Shown here one piece after another: positions 46,918-58,346 of a DNA stretch of 64,000 bases (positions are counted from its first letter, which is position 1; the number at the start of each line of letters is the position of its first letter). The notes beneath the pieces are model-generated. The model did no database searches. It was not told where the DNA came from and worked only from the letters and a program-made list of their open reading frames with translations. Both the position numbers and the translations under genes were made by a program. Origin of the DNA: Umbelopsis ramanniana AG (taxonomy: Eukaryota; Mucoromycota; Umbelopsidomycetes; Umbelopsidales; Umbelopsidaceae); contig NW_026252105.1 in NCBI RefSeq assembly GCF_025399195.1, positions 279,651-343,650 on the forward strand, written 5' to 3'.

Positions 46918-48916
46918 TCACAGGTGTCGAATGCGCTTAGGAGATGTAGTAGGGTTGGCGGATTTACGTTTCTTGTTGATAACAGGAATTTCATCAGAAG
47001 CCTCGGCATACGAACTGATGTCTGATTCAGGCGAAGACGTTGCAGACCAGAACTCTTGACTAGATGTAGACCATGACGGACTACCAGGTGGCGACGCTGT
47101 TATGCCTACTCTTTCGTAAAATAGCATATAGACTTCATCGTCGGCAAGTGTATCTCTAGATACTTCTGTAGCACGGTTGTCATCAAAACGAAACCATCGA
47201 CCATCATTACGTCCATAAGTAAGGTAATGGCCAGAAGACAAAGTATTACCCCGATGAACAACAGCAGCCGACAAATCGTATTTGACGTGCTGTTCAGTGT
47301 TAATGGGTTCCAATACCAGGTCGTCAATAGGGAAGGAGACATGCGACGCTAGCTTGCAAGCACGAGGGCGTTGGCTTTCCAACATGCCGAATCGTTTTAT
47401 ATGAAGGCAGAGGATTTGAGGCAGTTGCATAAGGGAGGATTGCTTCGTACATTTGCCTTTACATTTTTTGCATTCAAATTCTTCCAGTTCCGTAACCTTG
47501 GTAAAGTCATCGATGCAATCTATGGAAAAATCACGGTCAAAATACAGTTGGGTGACATAAATGCTAAATATATCAAAAACATACCCCTAAGAGAACAACC
47601 AGTTGATTTTTGTTGTGACCGCGTTCTTCGCTGGTATATGGCAAAATGATGGGGTAAGTCGAGAGACAGATCTAAGATAGAGGATTAGTCCATGGGTGTT
47701 TTCATATTTTTGCATGATGTTATGCAACTTACCAAAAAATGGCTCTTCCTTTCGAATGGTGTAGCCGCAGTCTTTGCAGGTAATCTGATGGGTGGCAAGT
47801 GTGAGCGTCATGTGATAGGATAATTCAATGTCCGTCAATATATGACGAAAGTCCATCCGATGACTGACCTTATTTAATAAAAGACCCCGAAAAAGTGAGT
47901 CCAACCCGCCGGGATGCTTTGAGTCATTGGAAGGGGTGGTTTCGTCGATGATGGGCGTGGTCAATGGTAACTTTTTCGGAACGGTTTTGTAAAATCGGTC
48001 TAAGAAATACGTGAAAAATTCCTGGGCATCTTGCTGCTCAGCTGGGCTGAAACTAGTGATGGCTTTCAACACAGTGTCGTACAAGGAGAGCGGTGATATA
48101 GGCACCAAACTAGAGCGATATGACGACGGAGGCGGCTGGGTCGCTAACCAGAGCTCTTTCATGATGCGACTGAACTCGACAGCGATCGATGTACTTTCAG
48201 CATCACTGTTGCGTCGTCGTGCACTGTTTTGTAAGCACTGGTCTCGCACGGGGGAGCAATTACTAAGAGCTTGGATGATAGAGTTCATAAAGCACGTATT
48301 TCCCAAGTTTTGAATACCACGTATGCCGCCTGATGTTGTTGACGATTCTGAGCCACTGGTGACAGAGGAGTCGCCGTCTTCTTCATCGTCTATTTCTATA
48401 TCAGAAGACTTTTCATCGTCTGTGTGTAAACGGGACGACCGACGGGGAAAGGCTTTTTGAACGATTTGGCGTGCGAGGGATGAATAGTGACGACCAAAGA
48501 CCTGCTTTCCACAGTGCAAACTAGGATGGTGTGTTGATATTGGGTGGTGCATGGAATAAATACAAGTTAAAGAAACAACCTACCACATTGGGTTGAGGGA
48601 AGAAATATCCATAGCCAGCGGATGGTCATGTGCCTTGCAATGATCTTTGTGGTCGGGTTTCTTTCTTAAAAAATACTTGCTGCAGCCAACATAAGCACAA
48701 GACAAGCACAAGTTCAATCTATCGGTTGCTTGACAATCTAAACCAAAAAATGGGATATTTAACATGGACTGAGCTTAGTTTTACCTCTCTTTCTATTCTA
48801 TTTTATTTTTATTTACCTTGACACTGGAGACGTTGTGTTTTTTGTGATACCAATTTCCCTTTCAGTATTGACCCAATGTCAAGATTCATCAGATGAGAAC
48901 ACGGTTCACTGCTCAT
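46918..48916 (-). CDS. Ubiquitin-specific protease with zf-UBP domain
   Basis: At least five exons, about 620 residues. An N-terminal zinc finger of the UBP type is visible (EPCSHL, then CQATDRLNLCLSCAYVGC and HCKAHDHPLAMD). The catalytic core has the Cys box NLGNTCFMNSIIQALSN, the QQDAQEFF segment, a C-x2-C pair (CKKCKGKC), LPQILCLHIKRF and the His box SSGHYLTYGRNDGRWFRFDD. The combination matches USP3/USP22/Ubp8-like histone deubiquitinases, though I cannot choose among them. Clear exons: 48584-48737, 47733-48520, 46918-47563. The first exon (48819-48916) is one base out of frame with the second, and the exon between 47563 and 47733 needs a weak donor (GTCACA). A sequence error or a damaged gene is possible. 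Confidence 0.82.
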
Positions 48917-49336
48917 GATGAGTCTCTTCTTATTGTGAATTTAGGCGATTGGAGAATGGAAGTAGAAAAAAAAAAAGCAAGTCAAAATTTTTTTTGTTGA
49001 AAAATCTCCTTCGTGCCAATAACAGAACTCTGCCAATCCCCGCATTTTGACGGCGTGGCAAAAAACCCTTATAATGAAACAAATGCAATACGAAATGTTT
49101 CTAGTTCTATTGGATAGAAAGATATGATACGTAGTGTCCAATCTCTGCTGAAGATTTCATCCATCAATTCACGTTCGTCGAATGAAGATATTGCTGTCGT
49201 TCTACTGCCGTCAGTTTGCCTGGCTTGGCTTGATCTGAGCTGAGCTGAGATTGATTCAAATTCATTTCAGCCTCAGCTTTTGCACTATAACGGAGAGGCT
49301 GAGCTTCCCGTAGCTCTTCACTTTCTTTTAATTCTT
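48917..49336. other. Divergent promoter of the USP and C2-domain genes
   Basis: About 420 bases between opposite start codons, with a GAGCT-type short repeat near 49230-49245. No coding sequence seen. Confidence 0.5.
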
Positions 49337-51105
49337 ATGCCTCCTGCAAAACCTATTGGCGAATTGGCTGTAGTCGCCCTCAAAGCCGTAAGTCTCAAAG
49401 TCAATCAACGAACCTGCCTCGCATTTAAATAACTGAACCTGTGTTTATCTCTCTCTAGCGCAATCTCCCTGACAGAGAGGTACCATCTGATAACTAGATC
49501 TCCGCCACACAGAAGACATAGACTGATCTCGCTTCTTTCTACAGATTGTCGGCAAGCAAGATCCGTTTTGCGTGTTTCGGTTAGGTGACCAAGCCAAGAA
49601 GACCAAAACTGACCATCGTGGTGGCCAGCACCCTCTATGGGACGATCAGGTTGGTTATTGAATGGAACATATAGAGTGTATCGACGGGTCTTGGCATGAT
49701 GGTTAATATTGTGCAATCCGTAGGTGAACCTGATTGTTCCGGAAGGGAAGACAAAAATGATTGTTCAGCTTTTTGATGAAGATAAGCGAAAAGAGGACTT
49801 GATTTCTGAGGGCGAGGTTGACTTGACCCACGTTCTTAAGGAAGGCGAACAAGATGGTAAGAAATATGGATTAACGCGAACCGCCCAAGTGCCTTTACTG
49901 AGCCGTATTTCTTGTAGAATGGTTTGATCTTCAATACAAGGGACGTTCAGCTGGACAAATCTATCTTGAGCTGACGTTTTACTCTGCTGTAAGTCGATGA
50001 CGGAAATATGGCATTTGGTGACCACAGGATTAATTTTTTTTTTTGGTTATTTTTAAAAAATATACCTAATTCAGTCAGCACCACCAAGACCAACCAACCA
50101 ACCAGTGCGTATGCCACCGCAGCAACGTCCACATGGAGCACCTGTACATCCGCAACAACGTCCTGGTCCTCCTCCACCAGGTCAGAATGTACCTGGCGTT
50201 GGCCCTGCTCCATACCGTCCACCACCTCCTCCTGAACAGTTTCAACAAGCTAACCAAATGGCACGGCCGCATGTTCCACCACCCTTGAACGGGCCACAGG
50301 CTTCATCTAACTCGACTCCGTTATATCCACACAATCGTCCTGCTAATGCAAGGCAATCGCCACCTGGAGCATATAGCCGTCCTCCTCAAACATATCCTAG
50401 TCAACCCGCTGGTCCACCGCAATCATATCCCAGTCAACAGGCTGGTCCACCGCAATCCTATCCTAATCAGCGGCCTGGCCCACCACAAGCATATCCGAAT
50501 CAGCCATCTGGTCCACCGCAATCCTATCCAAGTCAACCGGGTGGTCCACCCCAAGCGTATCCTAACCAGCCGCCTGGTCCACCCCAAGCATATCCCAATC
50601 AGCATCCCGGTGGTGGTGGTTCACGTCCCCCGCCAGCTCACTCTCCTCCGGATGGCTATAATCGACCCCCTTACCCACTATCTCAGCAACCTCCAGGTGC
50701 CTATCCCCCGACTCCTCCGCAAAACCAGTCGACATCCTTATTGACTTCGGCTTACAATCCGCAACACCGACCACCGCCCCCAAGCCCTCACTCTCAACAG
50801 TATCCGTCTGGTAAGTGATATGAAAATAATTAATAAAGGGTAGGGAACAGTAGGACTGATGGCTTTGACAAATAGGTGGATTTTCCGGAGGATTTCAGTC
50901 AATGCCGCCACCACCGCAAGGTCAGCGACCACCTTATCCTTCTCCTGGAGGAGGTCCTTCCATGACCATTCCGGAACCTCAGCATTATTCCAACTACCAA
51001 CCGTCTTTTGATGATAACGGCCAGCCTTTTGCAGCCCATAACAGCCCCTATCCTTCATCAGCGGCGCGTCCAATGCCTGGTTACCCACCTTACCCACCTC
51101 GCTAA
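49337..51105 (+). CDS. C2-domain protein with proline/glutamine-rich repeat tail
   Basis: Seven exons (49337-49387, 49459-49479, 49545-49649, 49724-49856, 49918-49988, 50075-50810, 50876-51105) encode 448 residues. An N-terminal C2 domain of about 125 residues is complete (IGELAVVALKARNLPD, VGKQDPFCVFRLG, QIYLELTFYS), retaining the Asp of KQDPF. The rest is Pro/Gln/Tyr-rich and includes about six copies of an 11-residue unit of the form GPPQ(A/S)YP(N/S)Qxx. C2 plus a PxxP tail recalls the cytokinesis proteins Inn1 and Fic1, which bind SH3 domains of septum-forming partners; this link is only by layout. Exon 2 is just 21 bases. Confidence 0.85.
50381..50612 (+). repeat. 33-base tandem repeat encoding GPPQ(A/S)YP(N/S)Q units
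   Basis: About six direct copies of a 33-base unit begin near 50411 and recur at 50444, 50477, 50510, 50543 and 50576, with a partial copy before. All are in frame with the C2-domain gene. Copies differ at third positions, so the array is not brand new. Confidence 0.85.
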
Positions 51106-51622
51106 GTAGGATCTGCGTGTACCATAGAGAGAGAAAGCGCGCGCCCCCCAGGTAATGGTGGGAAGGCTTTGAGTAGGGAGTGAATGCGTACCAGCTGCTC
51201 ACATTGTGGTAGCGTTGGTTATTCTTTCTCGATTTTCTTTTATTTTCTGCAATCCTCATGTTTGGTATCAAAAGCAACGTTTACTTCTATGATTCCGTTT
51301 TATTTCTGATTAACTGCCTCTTTTTTTTTTTTTTTTATAAACTAAAAAATATATTAAAAACAGGGTGAACCAGGCACTCGCCTATTTCATTTAATCTACT
51401 ATTTAATATTGAATGAGTGTCCAGGGAATAAGGGAGGAGCAATAGAGGTACTGGGTTTTAACAAAGTTAAGTAATGGATTGAGCTGTCATCATTTTTTTT
51501 TTTTAATGTAAGTTTTGGGTGGGTTTGCTTAGAGTGAAATGCTTTATAACATAGAGGGTGTCGAATGCTCTCTTTTTTTGGGGGGTGGGTGGGTGAATGG
51601 ATGGGTTGCGCTGGGTATGCGA
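51106..51622. other. Convergent 3' region between C2-protein and acyl-CoA synthetase genes
   Basis: About 520 bases with several T-runs and one G-rich patch near 51580. No gene seen. Confidence 0.5.
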
Positions 51623-53908
51623 TTACAACTTGGCTGTGACGGTCTGCTTGTCAAGTTCATCGTACATGGCCTTGATTTGATCTTGGTAGTACTTGGCAGC
51701 TTGAGGACGCTTGACCTTCATGGTAGGGGTCAATAATTCATTTTCGATAGAGAAAGGCTCGGACTCGAGATAAATCTTGCGAGCGTATTCGAAGCCACGA
51801 AGACCAGCCTTGCGACCGGTCTTATCCATATCCGCCAAGATGGCAGCATTCACTTCGGGGTGCTTGCAAAGCTCTTGGTATGAGAGCTTCTTGCCAGCAA
51901 CGCTAGGAATTTTGGCGGCCAAAACATTCAGAGCTTCGGGGTCAGGAACGATGATGGCGACCAAAGAGCTTTGAAGAGAGTCACCGTGGAGGTAGATCTG
52001 AGCCAACAAAGTGTTCTTGGCATAGACATTCTCAATCTTCTCAGGAGCAATGTATTCACCTTGAGCAAGCTTGAAGATATTCTTCTTGCGGTCAATAATG
52101 ATAACGCATCCACGTTCATCAATCATACCAATGTCACCAGTCAACAACCAACCCTCAGAATCAATGGTTTCGCGAGTCTTCTCCTCATCCTTGTAGTAGC
52201 CAAGGAAAATGTTGGGACCACGAGCGCAAATTTCACCACGGGGATATGGGTCAGTAGAGAGATAATCCATTTCAGGGACATCTATCAACTTGATTTCGTT
52301 GTGAGGGAAAGGAACACCGATGTGACCAGCTCGGTATTCACCAGGGTTGTGACAAGTGCAAGCAGCGCAAGATTCGGTAGCACCATATCCTTCACGAAGG
52401 TCAACGCACAGGGCAATTCGAAGGAATTGCATGACATCCTTTCCAATAGGAGCGGAACCAGTGATCATAGCACGAACATGACCACCCAATGCTTGCTTGA
52501 CTTTGTTAAAGATGATACGATCCCAGAAAGGATGGGTGTAGGAACCACCATTGTGGAGATTCTCCAATTTGGCAGCAACGGCTTTACGGGCAATCACACC
52601 AGTAATACCAGGGGCTTCAATGGTCTGAGAAGCAATACGAGCATAGATACGGTTCAAAAGACGAGGAACACTCGCCATGAACGTGGGTTTCAAAGCTTGC
52701 ATATCATCCAACAATTGCAAGACATCCCCAGAATAGTAACCAATACGACCACCAGCTTGTACCAGACTGAGATCCGTTATACGACCAAAGATATGAGCCA
52801 ATGGCAAGTAGGAAATGTTAATATCATCTTGGTTTGCATCCAAGTTGTACAGCGAACCAGACAAGGCGGAGACGAAGTTGCGGTGACTGAGCATAGCTCC
52901 CTAATAAATTGTCATCCATATTAGCGGTGATTCAAACAGGCAGGCAGACATTAAATAATTATCACATGCCTTGGGAACGCCAGTGGTGCCACTGGTGTAC
53001 ATCAAGCAAGCCAAATCATCCGGCTTAGGGGGACGATGAGCTCGCTTGGCCTTACGTCCTTCAGCTTCCAGAGTCTGCATATCCACCAATACAATGCCCT
53101 TCTCCTCAGCCCAAGCCTTGATGATGGCGCTCTTGTTAGGAACGCCGGCTACTGGGGTCTCATCGTCCAATTTATCCATGGAGATGATAACCTGGAGAGT
53201 AGGAAGTTTATGCTTAAGCTTCAAAAGGTCAGCAATGTGGTCAGCTGATGTGACAAGGGCCTTAATTTCGGCGTGGTTGGTGACATATTCCACGGTATCG
53301 GGACCCAGTGTATCGTATAAAGCAACGGAAAAGTGGCCATACGCAGCTGTGGCCATATCCGCAATAAACCATTCAGGGCGGTTGTTGGCCCAAATACCAA
53401 TTGGCATACTTCCTTTACCATAGTCCTCGCCAACCACTGAGTCAATCAAATTGAACAATCCAGAACCAAAGTTGGTGATACGGTAGGACACTTGGCGATA
53501 GCTCTGCCAGGCATATGGACCGCGTTTTCCGGTCTTTGCGTCAACAATAGGACGCATACCCAAGAGGGGACGGTCACGAGAGATCTTCAAACCTGTGTAG
53601 GTAGGCAAAGGTCATGGAAGAAATGAGTAAAGACGCTTCAATGTGGCTAGCTATTGTAACAACAGTTGGTTGAGCCGCCCCTAAACATACCCTGTCGGAA
53701 AGCTTCATAGATGGTGGTGACCTTGGGATTGATGTTAGTGAGCAAGTCTTTTGAAGTTTGAGCGTTTCTGTAGACACCTGTAGAAACGGTTAATATACTG
53801 AACAAGGCAATACAGTAAAAAGGCTATGCACTGACCAGTTTGACCAGGCTTTCTGGAGTTAGGAACCTCGACAGATTGGTGATTAAAGTCAATGACGCCG
53901 TTGACCAT
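51623..53908 (-). CDS. Long-chain acyl-CoA synthetase
   Basis: Four exons (53836-53908, 53691-53777, 52970-53592, 51623-52900) encode 686 residues, normal for fungal long-chain enzymes. The ATP/AMP-binding P-loop is YTSGTTGVPKGAM, split by an intron just after the Lys; later motifs are GYGATESCA, GWLLTGDIG and the FACS signature KKNIFKLAQGEYIAPEKIE. It activates free long-chain fatty acids to acyl-CoA for lipid synthesis or beta-oxidation. No N-terminal membrane anchor or C-terminal SKL/AKL-type PTS1 is certain, but the last three residues AKL do fit a PTS1-like signal, which would point to peroxisomes. The intron after VPK has a GC donor. Confidence 0.95.
52901..52969 (-). other. GC-AG intron in the acyl-CoA synthetase gene
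   Basis: On the minus strand the donor is GCATGT after GTTCCCAAG and the acceptor is TTATTAG. Splicing restores VPKGAMLSHRNF, part of the universally conserved AMP-binding motif. Retention adds a stop after about 22 codons. Confidence 0.82.
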
Positions 53909-54459
53909 TGTAAAAGTGAAAGGAGAATAAGAAGAATATGGACCGGGGAAAGTGGGGCAGAATAAATGTGAAATTGTAGTTACCAAGCTTTTCGGAAAAT
54001 GAAAATTTGAAGTTTTCAGTCACGAAACCGTTTTACGTAAACCACATTAGCCTTGCCTGCCTTCAAGGCGAGCATCTGGTTGGCTCTAGGTTGGAGGATG
54101 AGCTTTAACGAGACTACACATATTTAATAATGGGGCTTTAAGCACGACTGGTGTAGTCTTGTTTCCTTTTCCACCTTTTGCAACGGTTTAACCATGATGG
54201 TGGCATAAAGTACCACCTGCTGGTGTGTCAAGTATTCACATGCAAAGCACAAATGTTATGATTTTTCTCAGCTGCGGGCCATTGTTATCCGTGGCAGAGA
54301 TAATTCGCATGCCTGCACATGTCATTAAGAACGTTTTTTCGAAAACCCGCTCTCAATTAATGTACTCTTACTGCAAAATAAAAGGCAACGTTTTGAATAA
54401 TTTTTGGTTAAACTTTTAAAACATGTTTTTTATTGTGGGGGGTGTGATGGCATATGAGT
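53909..54459. other. Spacer between acyl-CoA synthetase and L26 genes
   Basis: About 550 bases with the promoter of the synthetase gene and the 3' UTR of the L26 gene. No coding sequence seen. Confidence 0.45.
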
Positions 54460-55380
54460 TTACTATTATTGTCAGATATAAAGTAATCAGATGATGAGTA
54501 AACTTGTTGAAACTTGGAAACTATCAAACCTAAACCGAAACTCACCTCCTTCATGGCCTCCTTGCGGCTCTTGCGGGCCAAGATAGCCTTGCGGTCCTTG
54601 TCGAGCTTGAGCTTGGTGACAACAACGTTGGAGGGGTGGATGCCGATAGGGACGGAGGCACCGTTAACCTTCTCACGGGTGACACGGTCGATGTGGATGA
54701 CCCACTTCTTACGGTAGACCTGAACAACCTTGCCTTCACGGCCCTTGAAGCTGCCACGGACGACCATGACCTCATCATCCTTGGTAACAGGGATAGAGCG
54801 GGCCTGAGAGAACAGACGCACAACGTTAGCAAGTGTGACAACGAAAGCCTTATGTATTTCGGGGTGACTAATTTGGACCGCACTGGGGCCGTTCATTAAA
54901 GACATTGCCGAATCATAAAAATATTTACCTTGTGCTCCTCACGGAGTTCCTTGGACAAAGCAGCGCTCATAATCTTGCGGCGGATGCTAGAGGGAGCTTG
55001 GAAATGAGCCCTGCGACTCTTGCTGCGGGAAGAGCTAACGTCTGAATAGTGGTGGAAAAAAGCGAGAGCGAATTAGCTTCAGCAAAATTGGAGTAGAAGT
55101 GTTTGGCAGCGGCGATGGATGAAGGCATGTTCTGTCGTATCAAGTGCTCAGTGAAACCGTTACAGTGTAGGTTGTGTTCATAATCGTTGTGTTTGCCATT
55201 TTCTAACACTGGATCTTTTTTTTTTCACATGTAATGTCGCAATGCTCGAATGCTGTAGATCAGTTACCAACTACAAGGAATATATTGTGAAGTCGATGTC
55301 GCATCCATCCATCCATCTGCCGTACAGAACATCCATCAATGTAAATAAACTTGTCATTTCATACCGGCGGAAAACTTCAT
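54460..55380 (-). CDS. RPL26: 60S ribosomal protein uL24 (L26)
   Basis: Four exons (55365-55380, 54929-55041, 54546-54803, 54460-54462) encode 129 residues. The start MKFSA on a 16-base first exon joins [19 protein letters not shown], then [20 protein letters not shown] and [17 protein letters not shown] with the KOW motif, as in eukaryotic L26. The first intron is about 320 bases, far longer than the others. The last intron, beginning GTGAGT after MKE, has a CTGAC branch site close to its AATAG acceptor and would place TAA directly at the start of exon 4. If that intron is kept, the frame runs on for about 45 unconserved codons to 54408. Confidence 0.9.
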
Positions 55381-57445
55381 TCTGCGTTGCGTGTAGGAAA
55401 AGAGGAAGTGCAACCATCTCATCAAAACGATAGTTGTATGCCTCGTCGGATTCGGTTTAAACTCCGAATTGGGCCAACCCAAGCCGCCCGCACCAAAATA
55501 ATGTAAGTCGTAAAAGCTAGAATCCACATTAACTACGTAACTTGATACGCCGAATCAGTTTTCTATCCATTGAAAACATCTACTTTGATGTATGTATCCG
55601 TTTCTGTGTGTAGATCCAGCCTCTTGCTTCAGCAGATATTGTAGGTTAGCCACCGTACACGTGATCTTTATTGCAGTGAGCAAAATTTTGTCCTGCCTGC
55701 TTTGACAGCCAGCAAAAGTGTCCAGCGATGCTCAAGCCTACATTTTCTTTCTCGTAAAACTACCGCTTAAGTTTATGTGATTATTTTTTTTTACACCAGC
55801 TACTTCATATTATCTTATTATTGCAATAAAATGCTACTGTTTTCCAACTGAATCATTTGCCGTGTTAATGTCGAAGTGAAGATTTGATCTTTAGTACTGC
55901 TCTGCATGATTCGCGCCTTGAGCCGAGGGTGAAGGCCTCGCAAATTTCCAACCTTTTTTTTTTCTATCCATCTAAATTGCTCAGGCTGCTCTGCCCACAA
56001 AAAAAAATTAATGCATGCCCGCTGTTTTTGATACCGAAACACAAATTGACCATATTTGTTTCCACTGCAACCACTTCGTTGCTGGCGATTTATTTTTCAT
56101 GGCCTGAGACAGTAGGCTGATTCAAAAAAGTTGACGATTAACCTCCGCAGCGCAAAACAGCGAAATGTCAAAATTATCCTTTTGCAACATCAATATGTGT
56201 CAGTTCACTGGACATAATGACGGTTTGTTGCATTTTGGATAATTTGACATAGCAGAGGAGTCATCGCTACATATCAATTCGGTTTAGTACGCTCTCTGCC
56301 ATGCGCATGTTGAAAATAAATAATCTGTTGCCTAATCAATTATGAATGTGCTATGAGCCACTCCATATATACTGTTCGTTGCCCTAATGATCGCCAGCTT
56401 GAAACAAGTGCTGCACAGTCCGTGTCATATAACTCTCCTGTTACTCGGTTGTCTCAAATTTATCACACGCATTCTGACATCATGTCGGCGACCCACGAGT
56501 GATAGTGATGCGACTAATGAGCAGCGGCTGATGGAAGAATGAGGAAGATAAGCATCGTCATTGAATGGACAGAGCGATAGCGGTGGATTGGACCCCGTCC
56601 AGTAAATTCTCAGTGCATATCAACAATGACAAATGCCGTTGCCACTCTATGAAGTCATAATCACATCTTTCAGCCGAGCCAACATATCTAGAATTATTAA
56701 TGGAGGCAGCTCGAGGCTGTACATGAATTGCAGTGAATCCTATGTATTATTCATTAAGAATAACTAATTATTTACTCGGTTGGAGTTTGGTTTATCCAGC
56801 CCGAAATAATCGGGTGCTTGACCTGGGATGCCATGTAAAGTTTTGCCGACCACAAAGTCGATCTCTGCACCACCATTAATTTTGGCGTAGTCTCATATCC
56901 ACAAGTGACAGAGTCTTGTAAGCTGAAGGGCATGACGTTGTAATGTTTTATCTGTGAAATCCGAGCGACCGTTCGATTATTTTTTTTATTCCGTTAATAG
57001 CCATCGTGAAACAATCCTTCGCTCATCCACCTTAAGCAAGTGCTGCAAACAAACACCTCGTTGAATTGATGTCAACACCAAAGAATTTTAGGGCGCAGCT
57101 GCCTGGACTCCATGGACTCTTTCTGACAGATGAATGACGTTAATGGAAACTTTTCAACCTGTGTATTCAATTTGAACAGAATTGACTAATCAAGGGTCAT
57201 GTAGTAATCAGTCCGCCACACCGTAGCAAGGGAAAATCAGCATAGGAGCATTTTCTGAAAAAATATGTTTTGCATAATCTTTTGTTCATCAACACCAGAG
57301 ATGGCTAGTGATTGGCTAGAGTTTCAGTTGCTGCTCATACCTGATCATTCAAGCGCTTAAAGCATATAAAAGACCTCGTCGGTGGCAGGCCGTTTGGCTA
57401 CTATTTCGAAACTTCACAACAACTTACCTACCTAGTTATTATTCC
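55381..57445. other. Gene-free stretch upstream of L26 and the tetraspan gene
   Basis: Two kilobases between divergent genes. Reading frames are short and unlike known proteins. I looked for tRNA A/B boxes and found none convincing. The final 100 bases carry the TATA box of the tetraspan gene. Confidence 0.5.
57365..57370 (+). promoter_or_regulatory. TATA box of the tetraspan protein gene
   Basis: TATAAA within CATATAAAAG, 75 bases before the ATG. The spacing suits a 5' UTR of about 40-50 bases, and a TATA box this clean is unusual in this window. Confidence 0.6.
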
Positions 57446-58346
57446 ATGTCTTCTTCCTACACGGGCTACGATCGTTATTCCACGGATGCCTTCTTGGCTA
57501 ATTCCTGGACACGCACTGCATGGGCTTCGGTCTTTGCCCTCTTCGCTCTTTGGGGTTTAACTTGGTTCTTGCGCCACATGTTTGGTCAAGCCGACGATGT
57601 TGGTTTTACCTCTGGTCCTTATAGTGCCAAGCGAGGAGGAGTTGATCCTGAACTTGGGAACACGGGAGGGCCGGGGATGACCACTGCCGATAACACGGCT
57701 TACAACAACACTGGTACTGGTGCTTATAACACTACTGGTACTGGTGTTGGTGCCACTGGCGTTGGAAGCACTGGTGTTGGAGGCACTGGTACTGGAGTTG
57801 GTACTACTGGCACTACCGGAAACAATGCCTACAACACTACTGGCACCACTGGAACCACTGGTACAACTGCTTATAATGATGACCCTACACGACTAGGTGG
57901 TGGTGTTAATGCCATGCTCCATAACATTTTCGTAAGTGTCGTAAAAGTTTGCGTATATGCCGATTGCGGTAACGCTAACACAAATCTATTGCTATTCTTT
58001 TCTCAGCTTCGTATGGAACGCAGTCATCATATGCTTCGCGACTTGATGCTTATGCTGTTGGTTGTTATGACCCTAAACTCTTTTGCCAAGGGTCTTACCA
58101 GAGGTGCTGCTATTATGGGCTGGATGTAAGTTATTCATGACCGTAAATCTGATGTCAAAGACATTGTCACTAAAATTTAATGAATTCTTTTACTATTTTT
58201 CCAGCTTCTTCGGTTTCGCCGTTGTCTTCTCCGTTTGTGAATCTGTTGTAGCCCACAAGTACGCTCGTCTGGCTTACTCCCTCATCTTCTTCGGCCTTGC
58301 CTTGGCTATTGGTGGCGGCGGCTTTGCTTACGGTTTCTGGTACTAG
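57446..58346 (+). CDS. Four-pass membrane protein with Gly/Thr-rich loop
   Basis: Three exons (57446-57931, 58007-58125, 58205-58346) encode 248 residues. Four hydrophobic helices are visible: TAWASVFALFALWGLTWFL, LRDLMLMLLVVMTLNSFA, AIMGWIFFGFAVVFSVC and AYSLIFFGLALAIGGGGFAYG. Between helices 1 and 2 is a loop of about 100 residues rich in Gly, Thr, Asn and Tyr, with GTGVG/TGTTG units and repeated AYN. The C-terminal half has a MARVEL-like tetraspan look, but I do not recognise the family. A clean TATA box and C-rich codons suggest strong or inducible expression. Confidence 0.8.
57690..57880 (+). repeat. Low-complexity repeat encoding GTGVG/TGTTG units
   Basis: Imperfect direct repeats of about 9-15 bases built on ACTGGTACTGG and ACTGGTGTTGG fill the coding sequence of the loop. 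Frame is kept throughout. Confidence 0.75.
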
